Shown here: piece by piece, positions 10,948 to 21,700 of the stretch
How positions within the stretch are numbered: the stretch's first letter is position 1
Layout: the number at the start of each line of letters is the position of its first letter
NCBI GenBank assembly: GCA_024734495.1
Contig: JALMQS010000225.1
Coordinates: forward strand, 6,671,425-6,735,424
Length of the DNA: 64,000 bases
Reading direction: 5' to 3'
DNA from: Forficula auricularia
Taxonomy: Eukaryota > Arthropoda > Insecta > Dermaptera > Forficulidae
Notes under the pieces: model-generated
Seen by the model: only the letters and a program-made list of their open reading frames with translations
What the model was told of the DNA's origin: nothing
The model's database searches: none
Position numbers and translations under genes: made by a program

Positions 10948-11575
10948 TTTTAGTAAAAACGCGTTTCGCTGAATACCTTTATGGGAACTAGAGTTTACTG
11001 ATGTTGGTTGAGTTTGGCTCTCAGGTCTAAAATCTTCATTTTTGACATTCCGTCTCATTTCGTGTATTTAGTTCAAAAAAATTTTAAACGAAAATGTCAA
11101 AAATTAGAAGAAAAGTTACAGAGGATGTAATTTTTGGCATTTTCGTTTAAATCGATCATCATTGAGTATACAGTCCTAAGACTGGTTTGATGCAACAATC
11201 CGTCTCCACTCAACTCTGTCCCCCGCCAGCTGTTTGACCTCTCTAAATGTCTGGCATCCCATATCCCCAATTATTTGGTTGAAATATTCTAATCTGGGTC
11301 TGCCTTCCCCTTTTCTTTCCCACCTCCCCTCCAAGATATCTCTAAGCAGTCCCCCCATGTCTCAGTGTGTGCCCCATAATCTGACCTCTTCTCTTCTTCA
11401 GACTCTTCCACAGGGAAAAAAAATTGAAAATAAATACACGAAATAAGGCGGAAGGTCAAAAATGAAGATTCTAGACCTTTCGAACCAAACTTAACCAACA
11501 TCAATAAACACTAGTTGCCATAAATGTATTCAGCGAAACGCGTTTTTACTAAAAAACGGGTTTTTTCTATGCAAC
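10948..11575. mobile_element. Foldback element, copy 2, split by LINE
   Basis: Same family as 6611-7050: TAGTAAAAACGCGTTTCGCTG near 10950 and its complement near 11540, AACTAGAGTTTACTGAT, and GACATTCCG. The right arm is interrupted at about 11152-11414 by a LINE fragment. Against copy 1 the junction CGTTTAAA / AATTTTGAAAATAAA is cleanly opened, which dates the LINE insertion after the foldback. Confidence 0.85.
11152..11414 (-). pseudogene. LINE reverse transcriptase C-terminal end and 3' tail
   Basis: On the minus strand an open frame (11358 to 11176) ends with motifs GRPRLEYFNQIIGDMGC and EWRRIVASNQS, then a stop. This is the pattern of the C-terminal end of polyproteins of a non-LTR retrotransposon family common in insect genomes. 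After the stop come CTTAGGACTGTATACTC and a short ATGATGAT tail. It is 5'-truncated and embedded in the foldback element. Whether the exact clade is RTE-like or another cannot be decided from this piece. Confidence 0.7.
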
Positions 11576-11689
11576 ATAAATACAGACAAATGATTGTCTA
11601 TTTGAGAAAGAAAGATGAAAAAATTTTCTCAAAATCAACTCAATTTTTGGCTTTCGTTATATATTGTATGTTTTGAGGTGATTGTCTCA

Positions 11690-11770
11690 AGAGTCTGACT
11701 AGTTGCCCGGAAAGCAAACTAGTGCTTGGGTTCAACTCCAGAGGGGGCAGGACCTTCCTACCTGTAATTT
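11690..11770 (+). repeat. tRNA-like fragment (box B)
   Basis: GGGTTCAACTCC near 11728-11739 is a good box B, preceded by a weak box A-like GACTAGTTGCCCGG. No tRNA cloverleaf is convincing, so this is more likely an old SINE head than a gene. Confidence 0.35.
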
Positions 11771-12465
11771 AAACATATCTATTAAAATCTTTGATACGAC
11801 CTAAATTCATTTTCGTCTATATATATATAGTTTTAATTACGAACTTTTCTCCATTCTCTATACCTAGAGATTTCATGATTTTTAATTTCGTTTTAATAAA
11901 AGTGAATTATTCAGTGGAAAAGATTTTTTTTCACTACTACTTACTCCAAAAAGAAAAGGAGAAAAAAAATTCTTTTAAAATCTTATTCGAAATTAATAAA
12001 TCTTCTTTAATGCAAATTCCATCAACAAGTGTATTACAAAAAGAGCTCTCTCGCGAGAGGAGTGGAATATTACAAGGAGAGGGCAAGCGGACCTTTTATT
12101 AAAAATCTTCCGTCTGTTTAAATTTTCTAGATTAATAACGGCTGAATCCATCTACTACCCCTTGCTTACCCTCCTTCCTTTACTACCCCTATCTTTTTCT
12201 TAAAGAACGTGAGATGTGTTGATATCGGGGGTGGTGTTGTTGCTGTTGCTGTTGCTGTTATTAATCAGTGTCGTCGAGTGTGGCTTTCCAGAGGGTTGAG
12301 GGTTTAGGGGGGAGGAGGGAGCAACAGCTTGTGGCACTGTTGTTGTTGCTCTTGCTCTTGTTCAACTAATAACATTTTCCTTCTATTTAATAGGGATGGT
12401 CCATAGGGGGAGGAGTCAAAATCAATTAAATACATCCGATGAATAGAGCTTCATTTAGAACAGTA
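11771..12465. other. Unassigned, with TGTTGC microsatellite
   Basis: Contains a (GTTGCT)n run at about 12236-12262 and a related TGTTGTTGCTCTTGC patch at 12340-12361. Frames in this stretch lack recognisable motifs. Confidence 0.45.
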
Positions 12466-12560
12466 ATTCTCAACCACTGTGCCGCGGCTCTTTTGTGTGC
12501 CGCGAAATTCTTGAAGTGTGCCGCCAAATTTTAGAAATGAAACAATAAAAATTATTTTCT
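12466..12560 (+). mobile_element. hAT-type terminus
   Basis: TTCTCAACCACTGTGCCGCGGC and repeated GTGCCGC words match the ends of hAT non-autonomous elements, which typically begin CAGTGGTTCTCAACC. Only one end is evident; the partner end has been lost. Confidence 0.55.
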
Positions 12561-12895
12561 ATGTTCTTTTATCTAATGAGTTATTATTTTTTCCAGCTTA
12601 GCCATTCAGATCACATAATTTAATGTAAAACTAAATAAAAAATACAGACAATCGTGGGACTGTCGGTAGCGGCTTTGGCTTCTTCGTCGTTGATATATGC
12701 ATTGTCCCATTGATTACAAATAATAAAATTAATAAAAATAAAAAATATTGAATAAAAAAAAATCAATTATAATAATGAAATAAGAAGATGTCGAAAAAAT
12801 AATTTTTTCGAACAATAAATTTACTAAATAAATTATAAAAAAATATACAGAATATGTATTGAAAAATATGGAAACAATTGAGATCTATTGTGTTT

Positions 12896-13400
12896 CTATA
12901 GGTTTGTGATAACTGAAATAAGACACGTAAATTTGTGATTCAATATTTTGTGAATATCTTGAAAAAACTGCATCAATGGTGGTTCCATATTTAGTTGTAG
13001 ATGTTTTAATTTTCTCCATAAATGTGGCCCAACTAAGCGGGTTCTAACCGGCTTATAAATTGGTGTAGCTCTTACAGGTGGCAATTGTCGCAAATCTCCT
13101 ATCAAAATAATATCTACGTTTCCGAAATCTGCAGAGTGGTTTCCAGTAATTTGTTTTAATCGCAAATCAATTTTACATAAAAGTTCCGCACTAATCATAC
13201 TTATTTCATCAATGATGAGTACTTTGACATATCTAAAAAGCGATCTGTACAAATGCAATGTTTCGGACGATAAAGGCAACAAGTTCGAAAAAGATATTCT
13301 GAGGCGGTTGTATGTCGAAAAGTAAATGCTTTTACCACCTAACAAACAGTAGATGGTAAATGGAGCCACTGAGGATGGCCAACCAGATGACAGGCACTTT
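12896..13400 (-). pseudogene. Helitron Rep/helicase, PIF1-type helicase fragment
   Basis: The frame (about 13369 to 12896) preserves a PIF1-like superfamily 1 helicase core: GGKSIYFS, then Walker B KVLIIDEISMISAELL, then motif III DIILIGDLRQLPPV, then ATPIYKP and VGPHLWRKLKHLQLN. These are the central helicase motifs of Helitron transposases. The Walker A segment is replaced by a degenerate stretch, and the Rep domain and the downstream helicase motifs are absent. It is therefore a broken internal piece of an autonomous Helitron, not a host PIF1 gene: there is no remaining gene structure around it. Confidence 0.85.
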
Positions 13401-13540
13401 TAGGTGCCATTGGTTTCCAAGTATTTCAATATAAGAATCCAGAATTAAATAGATATCTTACTTTAACAGCCTACATCTCGTGATTGTTCGTGTAATGCTG
13501 TCTCCACAGGAAGACACACTCGCGCACAATAAAAGATATA

Positions 13541-14619
13541 CACTCAGCGATACATTTCGATTTCAAAGGAATAAGGATTTGTGAACACTCGGATTAAATC
13601 TGGTTAGGATTAGGGATAGGACATGATTCTCTTGAGAAAAGAATCATGAGCTCGCCTGAAGTAGGTATGTACTTCTTCAGCTATAATACCAAAAGGATTT
13701 GAGACAACACGGATTAAATGTAGTTTGGATTAGGGATAGGACATGGTTAACTTGATAAAAGAATCATGTGGGCAGGGAGGGCAAGCCTGAAGGGTTTCTC
13801 TACATTCTACAAGAACAAAGAAGTACACACCTACCCGTTACCCAGATATTAATATTTTATACAACATCTCGAATTAATTTCAAAAATGTAACGTGTAATC
13901 CGGGAATAGAATTATTATTCGGAATCTCTAAATTTTTTTAAATAATAATTTGTGCGAATTTTTATTCAAACAATCATTTAATTTAGAAAAAATATTTACT
14001 TCGCCATTGTATTTATTACTTATTAAATTATTATACTATTAATTCTTAGAGACAATATTTATTTTTTGGATAAGATTTTCTTCTTATGCAAGATAACGCC
14101 AGCCACATGTCACGAGAATTGTTACAGAGTACATGGATACAATCGGTATTAGAAGATTACCATGGCCAGCGCGCAGTCCAGACCTCAACCCCATCGAACA
14201 CACATGGGACAACTTAAAAAGACGTATTTGGAGTCGAGCTACCACTATCATAACTACTATCCCTGAAATGAAAGATGAGGTTTTGGAGGAGTAGAATAAC
14301 ACCTACAAGCCTATATCAACATAATTGTCGATAGTATTCCCAATCGCTTACAGGAGGTCATTAAAGCCAGGACAACTCAGGTTATTAAAATGTAAAATTC
14401 AATAAATAAATTTGAAAAATTAAGTGCTGACGTAAAAATGGCTTTCATGCAAAAATGATATTCTTATTTAAATAAAAAATAAATATTCTTGTATAAATTA
14501 TGATTCTTTAATCTTTTATGATCTTAAAAATTGAATGTAATAAATAAATTAAGTGAACATTTGTTTAATTGTGAAATATTTAATAAACTTAGGTGGGCGG
14601 TTAATTTTGCCGCTGAGTG
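13541..14619 (+). mobile_element. Degenerate Tc1-like transposon
   Basis: Termini CACTCAGCG (13541) and CGCTGAGTG (ending 14619) form a short TIR, each side flanked by TA (13539-13540 and 14620-14621), the Tc1/mariner target duplication. Inside is a frameshifted transposase C-terminus (14088-14395). The left half contains two diverged direct repeats (about 13574 and 13694 onward) sharing GGATTAGGGATAGGACATG. The right end lies only 13 bp from the MITE at 14633. Confidence 0.85.
14088..14395 (+). pseudogene. Tc1-like transposase C-terminal remnant
   Basis: Conceptual translation across two frameshifts gives QDNASHMSRE (region of the second catalytic Asp), then LPWPARSPDLNPIEHTWDNL (region of the third catalytic residue, here E, with the Tc1 signature SPDLNPIE), and ends IPNRLQEVIKARTTQVIK. 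The N-terminal DNA-binding half and first Asp are gone. Non-functional. Confidence 0.85.
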
Positions 14620-14632
14620 TATATACCATATA

Positions 14633-15469
14633 CAGGGTGATTCACGGTCGATGGCATGTTAGACCTTTATAGAAAACGGAACGAAATTATTTATTTTATA
14701 CTATAAGAACTTCGTTTGAATAATCAATATTTGCGATAATTTTGGGATATTTTTTGAACATCGTCAATAAGCTGTTTATAAGTTACTTATAAATAGTCAA
14801 CAAACTATCATGACCTTGATATTTTCATGGTTAGTTAAAAGTAAAATCATTAAAGTAATTTTTCACGAAAAAGCGGGCTTATTAAGAAATCTTGATGTTT
14901 TAGATATAGGGACATGATATATCGTCTTAAAGAATTTTCTTCGTCTTTCAATTTATTGAGTAATAAACAGGGGGTCTCATTCGAAAAAACAAACTTTTGA
15001 CCTCTTTTATGAATAACGGAAATAATAGTAATCTTAGCACGCCCTGTATAATATATGGAGTCGATTTTTTCTGTGTAAATTAAATACTTCAGGGTGTGTC
15101 TAAACTACCACCAAAATATCAACTTTTCTATGAATTGAGAGCACTTATTTTTTTAAGTTAAATTAGCTCCTATGTTTTGGATCATAATTAACACAAATTA
15201 TTTTTTATCTCAAAAACGATAGAGATAGGTATAGGACTATTAACAAAAAAGCATTTTAAACGTTCTAAAAACGTGTTAATATATAGGGTGTTCCATTTGA
15301 AACAATAAAGTTGCTACGACTTTTCGATGAAAGCCGAAACGTCGCAATGCTGAAAATATTTTAGATCGATAGAACAGTTAAGAAAATGTAAGGTGATAAA
15401 TTTTCAGAAAAAATCCTGCGTTCCGTTTTCCATAAACGCCTAACGTGCCATCGACCGTGAATCACCCTG
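14633..15469. mobile_element. 837-bp MITE with long TIRs
   Basis: TIRs of about 36 bp start CAGGGTGATTCACGGTCGAT (14633) and end with the complement at 15469, flanked by TA on both sides. TA duplication suggests a Tc1/mariner-mobilised non-autonomous element, but no transposase remnant remains. The interior has phrases such as GCACGCCCTGTATAAT and GGGTGTTCCATTTGAA that look like ends of other CCCTGTAT elements. A truncated relative lies at 59946-60770. Confidence 0.85.
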
Positions 15470-15480
15470 TATATATAAAT

Positions 15481-15530
15481 TTGTTTATTTGTATCAAGCA
15501 GGGGACAGCCTCATTGATTTCTCTTTATGA
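15481..15530 (-). repeat. R65 dispersed repeat, copy 3
   Basis: Minus strand reads TCATAAAGAGAAATCAATGAG and CCCCTGCTTGATACAAATAAAC, close to the family consensus. It abuts the right end of the MITE at 14633-15469. Confidence 0.8.
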
Positions 15531-15719
15531 AATAATAATTTGCTTTTATTTAATCTCCATGAACAATCATAAATTTTGCCAAACTTTATTTGCAGAAAAA
15601 TAAAAACAACAAAACTAGTAATCACCTGTAATTGTATTATATTTGATGATTTATCGACGAAAGTCTGATTTCAAATCGAAAAAAACAACCTATTGCAATG
15701 GTAAATGGATAATTTTTAA

Positions 15720-15985
15720 AAAACAGTCCAATTTCTGTGCAACGGCATTGCGCTTCTCAATGGGCCATTAGAATGGCACGGTGGGTTGGTTCCATCCGCC
15801 CAGGGGGTGGTTTCCAGGGGTGAGCACCCCTCCTGATTACCTTTGTCCAATCAACGCAGACGATGATTAGACCTTTGGACCTGGGTGGAGATCCCGGGGC
15901 TGAGGCTGAGATTTACCTCCCTCGCTAGATACTTTAATCTACCCTCCACTTCCACTAACTCGCACTTTAATCTGGCACCCCTTCG
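15720..15985. other. GC-richer island, unidentified
   Basis: About 265 bp of much higher GC than its surroundings, with no convincing frame and no repeat partner seen in the window. Could be old retroelement sequence or unique DNA. Confidence 0.35.
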
Positions 15986-16422
15986 AGAAAGAAAATTATA
16001 AACACAAGCACAAATTAAATGAAGGTTAAACCGGAACAGGAATCATATAAATTATCTAACATGACACAAGCCAACCGGAAGAATATCTATAGAAATATAT
16101 TTCTAGCTGAAATACAAAAAAACTCTCCCGAACCCCAACAAATTCCCGAGGTCTAATGGTCAATGCACCAAACTACCCCTTCACTTAATCAAATTGCAAG
16201 GGTAGAGAAAAATTTACATTTTATGCCGGGTAAAAATAATGAAATTAATTCTACATAGAATAAAGAAAGTGGAAATAAAATCCATACAAATTAGTTTTTT
16301 CTAATTATCTTGAAAATGACTTAACAAATTTTCGTGATATTTAATATTCTAATTAAGTACCTTGAGGACCACACATAAACTTATATAAAGTTTTTAATAA
16401 AATTATATTTTAAATTACCTTA
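15986..16422. other. Unassigned AT-rich region
   Basis: No recognisable element or gene. Confidence 0.4.
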
Positions 16423-16430
16423 CCCTAGGG

Positions 16431-17583
16431 CAGAGGTCGGGAACCTGCGGCTCTTGAATTTTTAGAAAAAATCTGCTCTGTCAACCGATGCGTAGTTCCA
16501 CGAAAACACAGTTCCTGCAGCTACGCATACTATTTATAGCGAACTAGAACCTAAGAAATGTAAATGTGTGGCATAACTCTGTACTGCGGATATCTAGAAA
16601 AACCCCTGGTTACTAGAACCAGGCCACTCACAAAGCAAACTGTCCATGGGTATATTTAATAGTTTCTTAGATATGTCTAGAACCAAATTGAACGAATCCA
16701 CCTCCACGCGGTGTACACGGGCAATGCCTTTGGGGATTAATTAATCGTCAAAAGTAGCTAAGTGATTCTTAATAACCCTCCAATGTTAGTTAAATTCAAT
16801 TCAGGGACAGGGGGTACTGATGAGCCTTTGGGCTCCTTAAGCTATCACATAGAAAGTAAAATAGAGTGAGTGAGTGTGTCAACCGTATTTTTGAAAAATC
16901 TAAAAAATTATAGATTGAGTTTAAATCAAGAAAAAATTGTTTGCAACATATTCGCTGAGATGATTAATTTTATTTTAGTTTCATTTTCAAACAGATTTCA
17001 AGATTTTAGAAAAGATCAGGAGATGATGAAATTTATATTACATCCGCTGAAGTGTGATTTAAACTTAATAGAGGTTAAAACTATTCCTGGTATATCTATT
17101 GTAGATCTACAAAGGGAGATTTTGGAAATTCAGAATAAAAGTATCTGGATGCAAAAACTTCAGGAAATGGTAGTACTGGTTGAAAAAAATGAGATAACTA
17201 TGGAGGAAACATCACAGGACATTATATTTAAATGCTGGAACTCTTTTCCAGCTAATTATTCAAATGCCAATATACCTATTAGCTTTTGTGATTTTGACCT
17301 TATTTGGATCCACATATAATTGTGAACAATTTTTCTCTACAATGAACTACAATAAAAACAAACATATAAGCAGACTAAAGGATGCAAGTTTAAAGAGCGG
17401 AACTCGTTCTAAAATGCACCAAATACACTCCAAATTTGAGTAAATTGGCGAATAAAATACAAGTCCAAAAATCGCTTTTGATACTCAAATATATTAAAAA
17501 ATTAAAATTGCGGCTCCCTAAATTTTTTTTTGTACGTTTTTTGTTGAAATGGCTCTTCGTTTCCGAAATGTTCCCGACGCCTG
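16431..17583 (+). mobile_element. hAT transposon, degenerate, with 8-bp duplications
   Basis: TIRs CAGAGGTCGGGAAC (16431) and the complement of CAGGCGTCGGGAAC (ending 17583) are flanked by CCCTAGGG at 16423-16430 and 17584-17591, an 8-bp duplication typical of hAT. The duplication is itself a palindrome. Inside are a 16870-17319 open frame and, one frame over, the hAT C-terminal signature. At about 1.15 kb it is much shorter than an autonomous hAT, so most of the transposase is deleted. Confidence 0.9.
16870..17400 (+). pseudogene. hAT transposase C-terminal region (GTF2IRD2-like)
   Basis: The frame 16870-17319 includes FSNRFQDFRKDQEMMKF and DLQREILEIQNKS, matching the region before the dimerisation domain in hAT transposases related to GTF2I-repeat-domain protein 2. 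A +1 shift near 17300 then gives FGSTYNCEQFFSTMNYNKNK and SRLKDASLKS, the conserved hAT C-terminal dimerisation segment. The zinc finger and most of the catalytic domain are absent. A dead transposase, not a host gene. Confidence 0.8.
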
Positions 17584-17599
17584 CCCTAGGGTAGTGTTT

Positions 17600-17725
17600 C
17601 TCAATCTATAATCAGTAGAGATTGTGGTGTTGGTGCAAGGTGAAACATCTTTAATAAAGATAAGAGTAAATAAATATTTTATTTAATATGGATTTACTAT
17701 GAGTTAAGGATACTGTGTCACTTTT
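17600..17725 (+). repeat. Retroelement tail shared with 58.35-58.64 kb
   Basis: The stretch from GAGATTGTGGTGTTGGTGC through AACATCTTTAATAAAGATAAG and TTTACTATGAGTTAAGGATAC matches the right arm and flank of the inverted repeat at 58355-58640. The GGTGTTGGT-GTGAAACA phrase also occurs at 25265-25300 and 48290-48320, in tails of ribozyme-like elements. Confidence 0.75.
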
Positions 17726-17739
17726 TTTCTCAATCTGGC

Positions 17740-18194
17740 TTCCACAAAGGAGGTTTGGGGTTCCCCAAGCCTAGAAAGCCAATAAAAGAAAAAATAGAAA
17801 AAAAATAGTAGTTAATATTATCACCCCTCAAAAAATTTGTCATTTAAAAGAAAAAATACTAAATTTCGAGTCTAAGTATTACCTTATATTCAAATAAAAC
17901 CATTGATACTTAAGAATGCGGTGAACATCACTATTATTGTCTCAGTGATAGCATATTTGTTGCTCTAAAATTCCTTAACTTTCTTATAATACAACGATTA
18001 CGTTACATTAGTAACAAAATATTATTTAAATTGTTTTAATTGTTAATATTATTATTTTGTTATTAATGACGTTAATATAGTTGAGCCTATAATTTTGCTT
18101 TTAGAGAATTTTATTCTTGAAAAAAACTTCACGTATTGTACAAATGTACATTCATATTTCAAAAAAAGGGAATAAATATATCTCTACATATGGA
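17740..18194. other. Unassigned AT-rich region
   Basis: No recognisable gene. Short hAT-like words (GGTTCCCCAAGCC near 17760) may be an old terminus. Confidence 0.35.
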
Positions 18195-18300
18195 TCTCAA
18201 TGTGATAAGGAAGTTTATGATTTTATTTTGGGCCACACTCATTGCAGTGCTGTGCTGTATGCGGTCCGAGGGTCACGGGTTGGACAGCCCTGGCCTAAAG
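18195..18300 (-). mobile_element. hAT-type terminus
   Basis: The minus strand begins CCAGGGCTGTCCAACCCGTG near 18296, followed by CTCGGACCGCATACAGCAC and TGTGGCCC. This is a familiar hAT end (CAGGG-TGTCCAACC). Related ends occur at 21309 and 52054. Partner end not found. Confidence 0.6.
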
Positions 18301-18440
18301 AGTAATCATTTTTTTATTTCATTTTATCAGCCAATAGTCAATTCTTTTATCTTTTACAATCAGGAGTGAAAAAAAATATTTGAATATTGTAGCTCTTGTC
18401 CGAAATCGAACTTGAATTTGAATTATTTTGACGTGACAAC

Positions 18441-18716
18441 CAGGGCCGTGCCTGGTATATGGCCGCCTGCGTGCCAGTCTGTATGGCCGCCCCAGGATAA
18501 CATTAAAAAAAACTACTTTAATTTTTAATGTTTATTATTATACACAGGGCATCAAACCGGGAAAAAAATCAGTTTTTTGGTTAACCGAAATCGAGAACGA
18601 AAAAAAATATTGGTTGTATTTTTGCCCAGTAAACAACTTGTAACGATTTGGCCGCCTCTTAATTTCGGCCGCCTGCGTGCGGTGCACGCAATGAACGCCC
18701 GTCAGGCACGGCCCTG
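18441..18716. mobile_element. hAT MITE with perfect 8-bp duplications
   Basis: TIR CAGGGCCGTGCCTG (18441) and its complement (ending 18716) are flanked by GTGACAAC at 18433-18440 and 18717-18724. Subterminal GGCCGCCTGCGTGC repeats occur near both ends, as is common for hAT transposase binding. At 276 bp it has no coding capacity. The interrupted target ACGTGACAACGTC is found uninterrupted in the arms of the 19211-19356 inverted repeat. Confidence 0.92.
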
Positions 18717-21700
18717 GTGACAACGTCTTATAATTCGATGGAGCCAGCTGTACGCACGAAAAACATGACTCATGCGGCGTTACCTCGCTCTGAGGCGTTC
18801 CATTTAAGGCTTGAAGTGCAAGCGAGAGCGCTGAACGAGCGACAAAGATTGAGGCGGGCTTTTTAAAAGCTACAGTTACAAAAATTTTAATGATGTTTCG
18901 AAATTTTAAATTTTAAATTTAAGATTTATGAACAATAATTTAATCACAGTTTATTCTTACAATAAATTATTCAAAATTATTACTTTTTTACAACAAATTA
19001 CAATTAAATTTGCAAAAATAATTAAGTAACTAATTGAACAACAACTTTTATTCAGTTTACTTGAAAGAAATAATGTCAATACAAAATTTATTATTATAAA
19101 ATAATAAAATCAAAAATTAAATTTTAACAGTCGAGTAGAAATTTAAACAATAAATTTTATTCAAGTATTTTGTAAATTTAAAATGATTTTCTGAACGAAG
19201 AATTTTATGAAAAAATCGGTTGTCTGTAAAGTCGGTTTACTGACGATAGTTGAACGTGACAACGTCATAAGAAAATACCATTCCATCAGTATTTTCTTAT
19301 GACGTTGTCACGTTCAACTATCGTCAGTAAACCGACTTTACAGACAACCGATTTTTTTTTCATTTAGAGCTTTTTAACTAATGCAATTGTTTAGGCACGT
19401 ATAAAAAAATATTGAATTTTAAAATATAAATAAATAAGTTTATTAATTAAAATTCTCAAAATGTAGTTCGAATTTAAACTTAATTTATAAAGTTGGTGCG
19501 CCTGTATTTAGGCAACCGATTGAGCGTAGAAGAATTAAAGCTGCGTAAGAGCTAGGCGAGTCCTCACGATGATGGGATGCTCCAGAGCTTATATATTTAT
19601 TTATTTATTTATTTGTCATATGTATAAATTTTAAAAAAGCTACTAGTGTAAATAGAGAGAGAGAGAGAGAACTGTAAATATTGCCACCTTTTTGTATAAA
19701 CCAATTTTGTCACTTACTTATCTGTTGTAAGAAGAAATAAATAAATATCTAAGCCATCAAGTATGTATGAATGAAAGGCTCTAGAAAACCTCAGATTTTT
19801 ATCTTTTCATTTGACTAATATAATTTTTGAAATTAAAAAATTATTTATCAGAAGAGATATTTTGACTGAAATGACTTAGATTACACATTTTTAATGAGAT
19901 AAACTCATCAAATTGCTCGACGTTTCGGCCATAATTTCTGGAGTCATTTTTAAGGAGTTTCGGGACAGCTTATCTATCTGGTTGATCTACGAATAAATAT
20001 TTTGTATTTCTGCAGAGTGACAACGTCTGGCTACTAAATTTTTTAATAAAAAAATTGTTAGTAATGAGGTTTCGAATAAATATCTTTGTTCTGATAATAT
20101 TAATAAAAAGAATATTGAAATAAATTTGTTCTCATTATAAAAACATTTATTTAACACATAAATGATTTCAAGAAATAGAGTTGGAATTCTACACTAGTGC
20201 TTTTGTTATATTCTGTTGGCTGCACATAACTTTTTATTTTTACATTTATGAATAACTAATTAACTAGACTGTCAAATCTATTGAAAAATCTATCATTCGA
20301 TTCATAAAAGTTGAGTTATTGATCTGTATAAATTTGTTGAAAATTCTCTAATTAGTATAGAAGTTATAGCCCTTTTAAAAGCTCGGTCCATTTACTTCGA
20401 TATAAAAAAGACAATTTTCAATAATTTATTTCTCGGTAATGGTACAGACGATCTACTTCAAATTTCGGAAATAAATATTTAATAAATCAATGAATTGATG
20501 GTCAAAATTTGAGAATTTTCTTATAAAAATGTTAAACAGTCCCTAATCCCCTTAAGTGCAGATTAAAGTTTAAACTAAAGATTAAACTAAAGATTCTTTG
20601 GTCTGTCTTAAGACTTCAATCTGTACGTAAATACGACTACAGTTACGGCATTAAAACATCGTGCATTCTTATAAGTTTATCCAATTAAAATATCCAATCT
20701 CTGGTTCCAGCAGAAACATCTCTTCTGATAAACAACTCAACGACCGAAACATCAAATCTCAAAAAATATTATACGAGGGTTGAAACCACCACTAAAATTA
20801 ATTTCAAGATTTCATCTGTTGGTTTAATTTTTCTATCGTTTATAGTTGCCTAATTATAATGGTATAGAGTTTTGATACAGCCTTTACATTTGTATGTCCA
20901 GATTTATCCCACATAACTACAGAGACTTTTTTACGTATGAAAAAATACAGTTTCCAAATTAAAATTGACAAGAAATTAATACATATTTCTCTCTCTCTTT
21001 ATAAATTTAAATAAAATTCGCCCTTGAATAAGTTTTACGATTTATGTATATTAGCTTAACGAGATGGCTAATGACCCTAAGCAACTTTTCTAGCATAAAT
21101 TCACGATTAGAAAGAATATTCTCTATTCTCCTGCCTTTGCTATTCAATTTATAGATTAAAAGTTGGATATTTTCGAAACTCTCTTTGCTTCATTAACGTA
21201 ATATATTCGTATAGAGTAACAAAAGTACTTTTTTAAACCACACCACACACACATCAAACATTTTAATGTTAAAAAGTTTAAATTGAAAAATTTAATTATT
21301 ATGTTCTATGTCAGGGTTGTCCAACTACCCATGTGGCCCAACGAATGCGGCCCGACATACAAACATAGTGATTTTTATTAATCTGATTATAATTCGCTCA
21401 AATAACAAAGCTGATTTTTTCAAAATAAGTTGATCTTACCAGAATATAGCAAAACAGATAGAAAAATTAGAAAATCTGCTGGAAAAATAATTTGAAAATG
21501 CTGATTTTAAATTTTGAATTTGAAACTAGATTTCAAAATTTCCTAAAATATAATAATTTTTTGGGGATTTTTGCGAATCATATTATAAAAATTTATACTG
21601 GGTGGGGCAGAATGCAGTCTCTGATTTGAAGGGTTAATTGTAATAAAACGGTTAAAGATACATAAAAAAGGGTTTTATTGCTCAAAAGTACATATAATAC